The position numbers and the translations under genes were made by a program. Below are positions 48,601 to 60,600 of a DNA stretch of 64,000 nucleotides, piece by piece. Under the pieces are notes generated by a model. The model had not been told where the DNA came from and ran no database searches. It saw only the letters and a list, made by a program, of their open reading frames with translations. Each line of letters starts with the position of its first letter. The stretch's first letter is position 1. This DNA comes from Antedon mediterranea (taxonomy: Eukaryota; Echinodermata; Crinoidea; Comatulida; Antedonidae), in contig NC_092672.1 in assembly GCF_964355755.1 (NCBI RefSeq), positions 34,034,501 to 34,098,500 of the forward strand. The letters are read 5' to 3'.

Positions 48601-51600
48601 CACAGCAAGACGGTGAGATTTTCTTAAATTTGTTTTCGTATTTTGGTCTGTAACTTGTTTCTCCTGTTTAGATACTTTTCGCATGATAAACGCATACAAA
48701 CTAGTTGTAATCAAAACCATCATCACGCCAAGTACAGACGTTGAAAACATTAAAAGTAAAACAAGCATTGAGAATGAGACTTTTACCAGGATAAGAATTG
48801 TACAAACACCAAGTGTTGAAAAGCCCAGACAGATGGCTATATAATGCCTGCTCTGGATTTTTTTATAGAGATGTGGATGCGAGACTGCAAACAGGCGGTC
48901 AACAGCAAGAAGAAGCATAATTAGCATCGAGAAAGATAATGAAAAGTAATAAAGAGAAGAAACAACAGTCTCATCTATTCCAGTTCTTGTAAAGTAACAA
49001 TTAATTTGGTAGCAAACATTAAGGATATCTATAAATGTATATAGAATAGCCAAACCTGATATTAACGTAGCTGTTTTAGTTCTTGTCTGTCTTGGAACGA
49101 CAATGGTAATAAAGAAAAACAAATTTATAAATAGCCCAATTACATATATCATCAATATTATAATTGCAATTGAATGGGGAAATCCATGACAAAATTCCTC
49201 TGTTGCATCAAGATACCGAGATGCGTTAGTGTATGAATCGTTGATTGACATTGTTAGCCTATTATTATAATAAACAAAAAAAACAGATAACTATATGGTA
49301 AACTTTAATCCAAATATGTTGTAAATTTGTAATTATACTGATATGCAAAACATGCAAAATAATAATATGATAAATTATTTGTGTAAAATTGATATGAAAA
49401 ATAGATTATGTACACAGTTTTTTAGAGTTCCACGTTGCGTGCTTTCTCACAACCTTTTTCTTCTTAATAAATTGTATGCATGCGTCAGTTTTCAGGAAAA
49501 AATGTTGACACTTGATCTTGATGAAACAAAGTCAGCAAAAATGTTCACCTCGAACAAGAAATAAAGTGCCAAGCACTCTGAATGTCTTTGGAACTTTATG
49601 ACATTTGTTGACAGTAAAATGTGCTCAGTGGTGACAAACCTCAATTAATTTTCTATGCAATAAATTGTTTTTTAGAATGTCTACATTGGCCCAAGAACAA
49701 ATAAAACAGCAGAAGTATACAGATGTACAACAATTCTAAGCCAAAATCTATCTTTGAATGCAAAATGTGTCAAAACAACTTAAAGTTCTTCCAAAAATCT
49801 ATCTTTTCACACAGAATGTCTAATAACAACTTTGAAGTTCTTCCAAAAATCTCTCTTTGAATACAGAATGTCTCAAAACAACTTTGAAGTTCTTTCAAAA
49901 ATCTCTCTTTACAGTACAGTTTTGTTCCTCCCACTGATGCCAGTCGCATCCAAGAAGCAGTCTTCTCTAGCATCCAAATATATGCTGGGTCCGACAATAC
50001 AGAATGTCTCAAAACAACTTTGAAGTTCTTCCAAAAATCTCTCTTTGATTACAGAATGTCTCAAAATAACTTGAAGTTCCTCCAAAAATTTATCTTTGAA
50101 TACAGAATTTCCCGAAACAATTTGATGTTCTTCCAAATAATTTGTCTATGTAACAAATTATACAACTATATTTTTTACAAGCAAAACACACGTTTGAAAA
50201 GCTGAATTCTCTATGATGTATTTGTTGACAACGCAAACATTGACAGTGTGACTCTAAATTGAAGCGTTTTACTTAAATACATTAAGAAATAAACACAATC
50301 ATTTTAAACCAATTTATTTGTAGGACAAAATAATTGATATTAAATTGTCAAATTGAATTAACCTTGCTTTTTTTTTATCAAACAAAATATGAACAATAAG
50401 CAATACAGCTATAACCAAAGTATTTCAATCAAATTGACTTACTAAATGATGGCAACACATTGTACAGTAGTTACTAACATCGAAAAGGAATTAGTACACT
50501 AATTTCTTTCTCTTAAAGGTAAAGTTCATTGAAGAAAAACTCAAAACAAAATTAAAACACCAAAGCCATCATAATTCAAGGTAGAACATTGAATAATATT
50601 TTAATGCACTTATTTGTAAATCATAATAAATTGGCCTTAGAGATTCTGAGTACTCTCCTTTCATTCATGTTATAATTACTTTTTATGAGAATTGAAAAAA
50701 AACCATAAACTACTGTATAAAGCAATACTTTTTCTTATCTTCTCAAATTTCATGTCAATTTTAATAAATTTAAAATTCAGACAAATTTTTCTTTTTCAAG
50801 CCTATTATGTTATGACAAAGTTCTTCATTAACTAAAAGGTATATAAAATCGTCTTTCTTGTAAACGTACATGTTTGAATATTCTACCATACATTTATTAA
50901 AAGGTATTGATATCAAAAACTCTACTGGATGATGATTTACCAGTTATAGATGCAAACGTTACTGCAATGCCGCTATCCTACATTACTAATTTATCGTTAG
51001 TCAACTGAGAGCAGTAAATGTTAAAACCTGCCCTCTATACTTTTGGAACATGCTGTACTCGATAATTGATTTAATCGGTCATAACAAATTAGAGAACTTG
51101 TAAGACATGAATGCCATGTCAAACAAATACATTTTTAATTAGTAAACAAATGGTATATTGGCTTAATTATTAAACTGTCATTATTGACGTGAATACACAG
51201 TTGTTTAATATGTTAACCTTTGAACCCAACAATATTCTATCTATCCATAGAGATATTATATATCTCTATGATCAATCATATGATTGACATACTGATGATA
51301 GTTCATGAGTATAAGAATAAACAAAATGAGGCAAAACTCTCCCTTAGCAGAAATGGTCCACAGGCCTGTCAAGAGTGTCAGCCCATAAAACACACAATTG
51401 TAATTTTATTATATTAACTGCCCATCAAATACAACCCAAGGGTACTATTAGGTCATTTACAACAAGGTCACACTCCAGCTCGCCTCTCATGTGTGTTAAG
51501 ATAAACAATCAGAACTGGTAAATTGTTTAAAACAGACCAAGATTTATTACCCGGATTTTTTAAAAAACCCGGGTGAAATGGACTGATTCTGCTAAGGGAG

Positions 51601-54600
51601 AGAAATGCCTAATGGACCTGCCTGTAAGTGTGTCCCATATTGGGAAAGTTGATTAAATTATAAACAATACATTCCTATTACGGTATTTCAATTCTATTAT
51701 AATAATTAAATTATCCTAATATTATTGAAATTCGATAAAGCAAAGTAACCTAAGTTGAGACTGTAAAACTAGTAGGCTTAATTCGCATGTGAAAACAACT
51801 TTTACAGTAAAACGCATCACTCATGGTTTTTTTGTATACGGGTAAGTTGCGCCACATGTAAATTGGGTTAGTAACAGCTCGAAGCAAACACAGATGCATT
51901 ATAGCAAATTCAATGTGAGTAATATACGATTTACCTACCGATGCTGGTCCTGTTAATAAAGTAAAAATAAAATAAGGGAAAAAACATATATAATAAATAG
52001 TGAGACTAAACACAAAAGTCTTCGCAAGTTTCTTACTCAACAAAATACGCATCCGATTACAATGCTCAGAAAATCGTTTTTCTTGTAAACGTACACGTTT
52101 AAAGATTCTAACATACATTACAGTCACAATGATCAGTAAAATTGTAGCGACAAACGTAAAGATATCCACAAACAAATTATTTGCATTTATATCTACAAAG
52201 ACATTCATCCTCTCTAGAGTAACTATTGTAACAACAAACGTGACTGATATAGCTAATGTTGCCAAACATACACGTCCATATATTCTGCAGGTGAGAGTGG
52301 CATAGGTCATTGGGCAAATAACAGCTACGTAGCGATCTATAGTCATATACAGAAGACTCATCAGGCTTAGAAACTGTGCAGAACTGAAGATGATTGGAAT
52401 GCTATACAAAAAGCAAAATTCTCTACCATATAAATGTATAAGGGTACAGATAACAAGGATCAACACACCAGTTAGAAGTTCAACACCAAGAACATTAATA
52501 ACTAAAATATCCGTCTTTGTTTTCTTCTTTTTCGCTACGAAAATTCCATACAGTATGACTGAGTTGAGCACGATTGCAGATATGGTAAGAAAAAAAGATA
52601 CAAACATTCCATAAATGTGAATGGCATGCAAATCAGATGTTCCATTTTCACTGGAGTTGTTTGCAACCATTTTAAATATGAAAAAATCCTGCCGAAACCG
52701 TTTGATAGATACAGTACCAAATATCTGCATAAAAGTTTTACAGTAGATTTACAGTTTCAGTTCAAAGCAGATAAGCAGTTTATCGCCAATGAATAATTTA
52801 TAAACAATCAGCATTTTAAATAAAAAAATACGGTTCACCAATTTATTAATCAGAACAAAAAAACATCCAAAATAATTTTCTGGTCAAAACAGACAAGTTG
52901 TTACAAAGAATAACAGTTTTAATTATCAGCATTTCAAATTCAAGGCTAAAAATAATTAACTTACTGAAACTAGTCTACTGTTGAATCCAATTTATAAAAG
53001 ATTATAATTTCAAATTTATAATCAGGTCAACCAATTAGCAAAACATCCAAAATAATTTTCTAGTGAAATCACAATAGTAGTTCCTTCATTTGATCACAGT
53101 TCAGTTTAATTGAAAGAAATTGTAGTGCTTGTCAAATAAGCTTCAGAAAATGTTAGAAAATGTATCTATAAACTGGTAAACTGCCATTTTTATAGACAAA
53201 CAACAAAGGCACATCTTATTCTGCGACGATATTCTGCATCTCATCAAAATTACTAAATTAGAATGCTCTGATGATCTATATCAAGTATTATAGTGGATAT
53301 TAGATTTCAAAAGGTACCGTACATCCCGTTATTACTTGTACATCAGCTAGATACTTAATGTGTATAACTAGCTGTTATAAATGTCTCGGTTACAACAATC
53401 TATATCAGTAAAATTACAATTTGAGTATTTCATGTCAATATGTTGGTTGATAATATTGATTACTGCTGGTAATAATGTTCTGATATACTTCAATAATCAT
53501 TGTTGTAACTTTAAAAAAATACATCCACTTAAAACAGAATGTTCAAATTAGCCAACTGGCTTTATTCAAACAAATCAGTAACTATACACTTTATTATGTC
53601 AACTAAAAAACTGTCATCATATTTCAAAATTAATTATTGAGCAAAGTAGTTTAATAAGTGCTACAGTTGAATGAGTTCTAAAGTTGAAAAGTTCTGCAGT
53701 TAAATAAGTTCAGCAGTTGAATACATTCTGCAGGTGAGTAAGTTCTGCAGTTAAATAGGTTCTGCAGGTGAATAAGTTCTGCAGTTAAATAAGTTCAGCA
53801 GTTGAATACATTCTGCAGGTGAATAAGTTCTGCAGTTGAATAGGTTCTGCAGGTGAATAAGTTCTGCCATCAAAATTATGCAGGTAAAGAAGTTCTGCAG
53901 TTGAATAAGTGCTAAAGTTGAATAAGTCTTGCAGTTAAAAAAGTTCTGCAGTTGAATAAGTTCTAAAGTTGAATAAGTGTTGAAGTTGAATAAGTTCTGA
54001 AGTTGAGTAAGTTCTGCAGTTGAGTAAGTGCTGCAGGTGAATAAGTGCTGAAGTTGAATAAATGCTAAAGTTGAATAAGTTCTGCAGTTTTCAGCATAGG
54101 TTGTGCAAAACTATTCAAAATAATCACTGTTCTATTTACAATTGAATTTGTTATAAAATAATAAAAAATAATTTAAAACATACAATTTTTATCAAGTGAC
54201 TGTGTCATGACCGACTCTTGAGCTTTTAAGGTATAAAACTGACTTCATAGCCACACGATACTTAATGTGTCTAGTCCAGTAAATCCATGGATTGATAGTG
54301 CCGTCAACAATCAACCAAATCGCAGTAAGCGATACCTCACAAGGAATAATGTCACAGATAATATCTTCACTTACATCACTGTTGAATAGATCCTTGTTAC
54401 GAAATAACTTAATAGATTTACCAATTAAAAAAGGCAGCCAAAGTAAATATGTAATCACAAGGCGTATTGTAAATGAAACAACAAGTTTGAAGTTTCTCTT
54501 CTTACTCCATCTGCCACTCTCTCCAGATTTATTCTTTGTAATTTGTGATTTATGTCTAATGAGAGTTTTAAAAATCCTGCTGTATAAAACCGCAACAGCG

Positions 54601-57600
54601 AATAAACTGATTGCGCCAACAGCAACAAAAATTGCCATTATAATAAAAATGGCCTTATAGACTGCTCCGTTACCCAATTGTCCAGCAACAATTGAACCAC
54701 ATACCAAGATAAGTGTAAATGTCCACATAGCAGTAACCACAAGTACATATTTCCAGGGTCTTGGATATTGTTTATATGTCAAGGGCGAATGAACAACAGC
54801 CAAAAATCTGTCTACTGCGATTACAAGAATTGTAAAAGGAGATAAATTCAAAATACACAACCATATCATTGAAACTTGAGTTGAGACAATAAACGGTTGA
54901 TAGTAGTATAAAATACTGCTCAGAATGACCAAGAAACTGGTGACAATGTCCACAACTGCTAAGTTACCAACTAAAATATTGGTCTTGACTTGTAATGACT
55001 TGGTCTTTAGGAGCGCTGCTAGGAAGATGGAGTTCCCGATAAACGTTACCATTGCTGTCATTACCGATGCACAATAATAGACAGTGGTTCCAAGGTCACT
55101 CGGATCAGTTGTATTTACATCCATCTCAAAACGTAATTCTGTATTTTAACCTCCGATGTTTTTTAGATGTCAAGACACAGATGTACCATAGTAAGAGCAA
55201 TAATCATCATATATAAAGAAAACTAGAGCACAACATTGTACTTTGGTTATACTTATTATATCATTTAATCAATAACTTTCAAATTGGTATAACCTACTCT
55301 ATTCACCTATATATACTAAAAAAAAATTGTATTGTACTTAATATTGTATTGGTTTTAAACAACTTCGTGTAAGTAATAATAATTGTTCTTGCTCATGACA
55401 GATTGCAGTATTGATTATAAATTAAACTATTAGTACCTGCATGGTGGTATAACATAGTCAAATAACAATAGTTTCTTGATGTGTGGTAAATATGTATCAT
55501 CATAGGGAGTCTTTGATTTACGATGACCTTGGAACTATAGTTACGTCATCATGTTAATTCATTGTGCCCTTGAGAGGGGTGGGGGGGGGGGATATTGAGA
55601 TGTGCTTCCTGTTTCCATTCCTTAACACAGTTTTGGTGGGTCTAGACGACAACTAAAGTCGAGCGTAGCGCAACGCAAAGCAAAAGCTTATTAAGGCCAA
55701 TTTACACAGACGAGCAGTAAATGGAAAGTGGAAAACCACGTAGGTTGTCCCACATAGAATCTGATACTGGGCAGAAACCGCCTGTCTGCTAGGCGTTGTG
55801 TGTAAATGGTCATAGATTCTATATTTTTATTACCGTTACCGCTCGTCTGTGTAACTTATATCAGTAATTATGAAATCAATATAGGAAATAAAATCAATGC
55901 AAACACTTGATGGAAAAAATTTCACAGAAACATGCATTATATAATACAGTAATATATTTATGACAATGTTACATTTCTATTTTTCAGAGAGGATGTCCTT
56001 AAGGTATAATTCACATTGTTCCATTTCACAAAGCGAAAGACAGTTCTACTTTGTTCAATGATGGAAAGTCATATAAGAAACTGAACGGTGCAATCCTGAA
56101 AATGTAAGTAAGTGTGAAAGAAGTTTATGTTTTTTTTCTTCAATCATACGCCTACAAGAGTTATTCCATCCACAAAAACATATACTAAGGCTACTTTCAG
56201 ACTAAAAAAATTAGATATATTTATCTAACACAAGTTGTATGGTGATCCGTGGCGTTAAAATGGAAAGGGTTCAAAGATAACCTTCTAAATGTCTAGTATT
56301 TCAAATGAAAGTTTTGTCGTATCACCAATCACGGTCATGTCTCTACATTAGTTGATGTAAAAATCTGTGATGCATCAAGACGCAGTGGCATTCACAAACC
56401 TGGCTTCTATAAACGATTTGTTGTAAATGTAGAACGCGAGGTGTTACCAGCTGTATAATATTGATCCAGGGTTCAGTTTAGACATTTTTTCATTACTGTG
56501 TTTACCGTTTTTCTGTTGAAGATGATACGTCATTAATAGTTGATGGTTTCTTTCTGAAAAGCAAGACAGACTTCATAGCCACACGATACTTAACGTGTCT
56601 AGTCCAGTAAATCCATGGATTGATAGTGCCGTCAACAATCAACCAAATCGCAGTAAGCGATATCCCACAAGGAATAATGTCACAGATAATATCTTCACTT
56701 ATGTCACTGTCATTAAAAAATAAATCTTTCTTTAGAAATAACTTCACTGATTTGCCGATTAAAAAAGGCAGCCAAAGTAAATATGTAATTACAAGCCGTA
56801 TTGTAAATGAAACGACAAGTTTTAACTTTCTTTTTTCACTACATCTGCCCCCTTCTGAAACCTGACTAGTCGTTGTCTGTGTCTTATTTCTAATGAGAGC
56901 TTTAAAAATCTTCCTGTATAAATATGCAACAGTGGATAAACTGATTGCGCCAATAACAACAAAAATTGTCATTATAATAAAAATGCCCTTATAGACTGCT
57001 CCGTTACCCAATTGTCCAGCAACAATTGAACCACATACCAAGATAAGTGTAAATGTCCACATAGCAGTAACCACAAGTACATATTTCCAAGGTCTTGGAT
57101 ATTGTTTATATGTCAAGGGCGAATGAACAACAGCCAAAAATCTGTCTACTGCGATTACAAGAATTGTAAAAGGAGATAAATTCAAAATACACAACCATAT
57201 CATTGAAACTTGAATTGAGACAATAAACGATTGATAGTAGTATAAAATACTGCTGAGAATGACCAAGAAACTGGTGACAATGTCCACAACTGCTAAGTTA
57301 CCAACTAAAATATTGGTCTTGACTTGTAATGACTTGGTCTTTAGGAGCGCCGCTAGGAAGATGGAGTTCCCGATGAACGTTACCGTTCCAATTGTTCCAG
57401 AAAAAAAGTAGTAAGCATGTGTACCAAATTTATTTGAATCTGGGATTGTGTCATTAAGTTCCGTGCCATTTTCATCCATTTTGATCTTCAATAGTATCAA
57501 TTAATGTTGAACCTTGGCCACAATAAAAGCAGGTATGATAACCTTCACTTTATCAGTTATGTAGTCACAAGGAAAAAAGTTGTGTGGTTGTCGCAAGAAA

Positions 57601-60600
57601 TGGGAATAATCTCTGTTCAAGCCACTGGGTTGTCAACGTCCTCTGTGAAAAAGTGGTCAGGTTGAAACCTTACAACCCTCCTTATACGCTATAAATCAAA
57701 TTTCTCAAAACTGCTGGCCAAATGATACCATTAAATCAAGTTTCTCCTACAACACTTTTGTACATTTGGTATTAGCAAAACATGTTCTCTTGAAGCATTC
57801 AATTATCTTGGCTTACCCTTTATGAAATTCTGCTACAACCTGTAGAAGTTAATAAGCTTGATAAAGTAGCTTTCCAAATTCAGAAATCCTTAATTTGTGT
57901 TGAACATCTCACAGCTACCATTAATGAGTATTTAAATATCTTAGACGATGACATTCACATTAGCACTACAAAATATCCTCAACACCAGTATAGGTACTCA
58001 ACAACTATTATACAATGGCTACAAACCATAGCAATCTTGTTTATACATAAAACAGACTTTAAAGTATGGTTTCAAGGCATATAATGTTAATTACAGATGA
58101 ATATGTGAAAAGCGTCACTTATCCAGAAGGCATCCAAGCTAATTATACTTGTACTGCACAAAAAATATATGAACTGTGACACATTTACTACACAGAAGGA
58201 AATCGAACAATATTCTGTTAATCAATTTAGATAAACGATATCAAGTCCTTGAATGTTACTATTCACATTGAAATAGTTTTAAATAAATGCTAGTGGCAAG
58301 TCAGCCCACACTTATAATCCAATAGCACTGCATTATTCATTGTTACTTAATCCTTGAATTATCATTATGATTTTCTTTAAAAAAATTAATTTTTCATTGA
58401 AATTGGTAGAAATAGAATGGAATATGTATTGTACACACCCTTCGGATAATAATAAATGACAAAGAGGGGGTTTTGTGTAAAATTACATTATCCATAATTG
58501 AAATGTATACTTTAGGTTTATACTATAGGAAACAGACAATGAAATTATTTTGATGATGATTGTATTCAATTTTACAGTAGTGTTGTTTTATTAGAATATA
58601 TTTGTCTATAAAAACACATTTTACCAATCTCAATCATCAGGGGAGAATCCATAATTTTGTTTTCTGTTAGGGTGGCGACCATCGCTAAACAAGGATTGAA
58701 GTGTTTGACTTTTTTTTTTGTGGGCTACTAAGAGCAAAATTGCCTACACCTGGACCTTCCAAAGGCTATGGCTAAATTTTGAATTTTAGGACAAAAATTC
58801 ATTTTATATTGTTTGGTTTTCAGATGCAATATAATCAATCCCATTTTAGATATATATGAGATATTAAAACAGTGACGTAGGTGAGAGTAAGCTGATTAGA
58901 AAAACTTATAGAATATTTGATCTACATAAAACATGAAATAAACATTTAACACTGTCTATCTTAAGGTCATTTAGAAAAGCTTTTAAAAGGATTTTTACTT
59001 CTTACATGAGATAAAGGTTAGAACGAAAATTTTCAATTTTTTTTTAAATTTTCAAATTTTTCTTATTTTCTTCTCTATAATAAATATTAAAAAAACAAAA
59101 AACATCTCGTGTTCAAGGGATCACAATCCTTACCCAAACAATGCAACGAACAAATTTATTCAACTATATTGTATATATTTTAGAAAATTAGAGAATGAGT
59201 AGTAGTAGTATATTTTCTTAGGGAAAATGTGCATCAGAGAGAAATATTCCCCACTACTAAGGTTGTGTTCAGACTTTAAACTCACTTATGTGTAACCTAA
59301 ATTACTCTTAGGAATAACCAGACGAACTGTTCAGACTACAACAAATTTACACATGTAAACTATCAAGCATATTTAATGCATCTTTTTACATTAGTACGGT
59401 AGGTTGCGGTTTAAGGTGTATTTGAAAAATTGGGTTTTTGATACAGCTAGTTTAACTCAACATTTACAGCACATGCAACCATTGCATGTGTAAATTGTAA
59501 AGTCCGACCAGGCTCTAATTCAGATTCACACAAGGACTGAGAGAGTTTATGAAAATAGTACAGGAAACAATGTTGGTAGTATTATCTCAAAAAAGAGCAA
59601 TTAGTATTTCTCATGAAAATCAAAAGCATGCAAGCATTAAACCTTTTGCTATTTGTAAAATTTCCATGCAAGTTGAGCACGCTTTAGAACACCACCCCCT
59701 GTCAAACTGCCCACCTGACACTGTCTCAGGATTGTGTTGCTTAACACTAAAAACATTGGACCTGGTGACCCAATTCCCGCATAACCCGATAAATAAAAAA
59801 ACTGACTGTGAGAAGATTTTGCAATTTTGCAATTTTGCAATGCTGACTGTAGTTCAATTTTGATAATTACAATACCATTTCACGTATTGATTACAATATT
59901 AATAATTAATATTAACTTCTAAGATCAGGAATTGTGAAAGTACCAGGTAATTTCCCGGTACTTGATTTGGTCTACTAGTGTTGTCCCTTCTAACCCACTA
60001 GTCATCTAAAAGATACATTTGAAAACTGGATGTTTTCTGAAAATGCAATATAGGCCTACGCACCGTTTTTCACAAGACATTAATTATTGAGTACAAGACA
60101 TTATTTATGTAATACCAGACATGAATTATGGAGTACAAAACATTATTCAGGATCTTGCGTAAACACTGATTGCGATTGGTGTGACGTACAAAAGTAATTT
60201 TCAAATTAAAAATAGAAACTGATTAAAAAAAGAGGGCCTGACAATTCTCAACAGTCTGTATACAGTGGAAAGTGATTTATACGCTCTAGTTAATATGCTC
60301 AACATGCTACAACGCAGACATAGTGATGTGTGTGTGACTGAGTAGGGGGTGTGGCTTCAAACTGGCATATATGATTGGTCAATTAACAGAGCCATGGTGG
60401 TAGTCTTTTCAGCCTAATAAGTTGTGATTGCAATTTTTTTTTCGAGACAAGTAGGGGGTTACCCGGTGTACGAGTTCACAAACTGAACCACTGTCGTAGA
60501 CAGATGTATTGGCGCCGTAGTTGGCTGCCGGTGACACGATGTGACCCTTAGGGGAGAAGAACATTGTTGAAAAGGTATAACATCGCTCTGATCTTCACGA

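Noticed and set aside
49770-50205. Several 60-80-codon frames on both strands
   Set aside because: All come from the ~53-bp tandem repeat.
55577-55590. G-run as a regulatory G-quadruplex
   Set aside because: A single run of about ten G; no four-tract arrangement.
59549-59863. 104-codon plus frame and two overlapping minus frames
   Set aside because: No splice, domain or composition support; located in the DDX55 intron beside a MITE.
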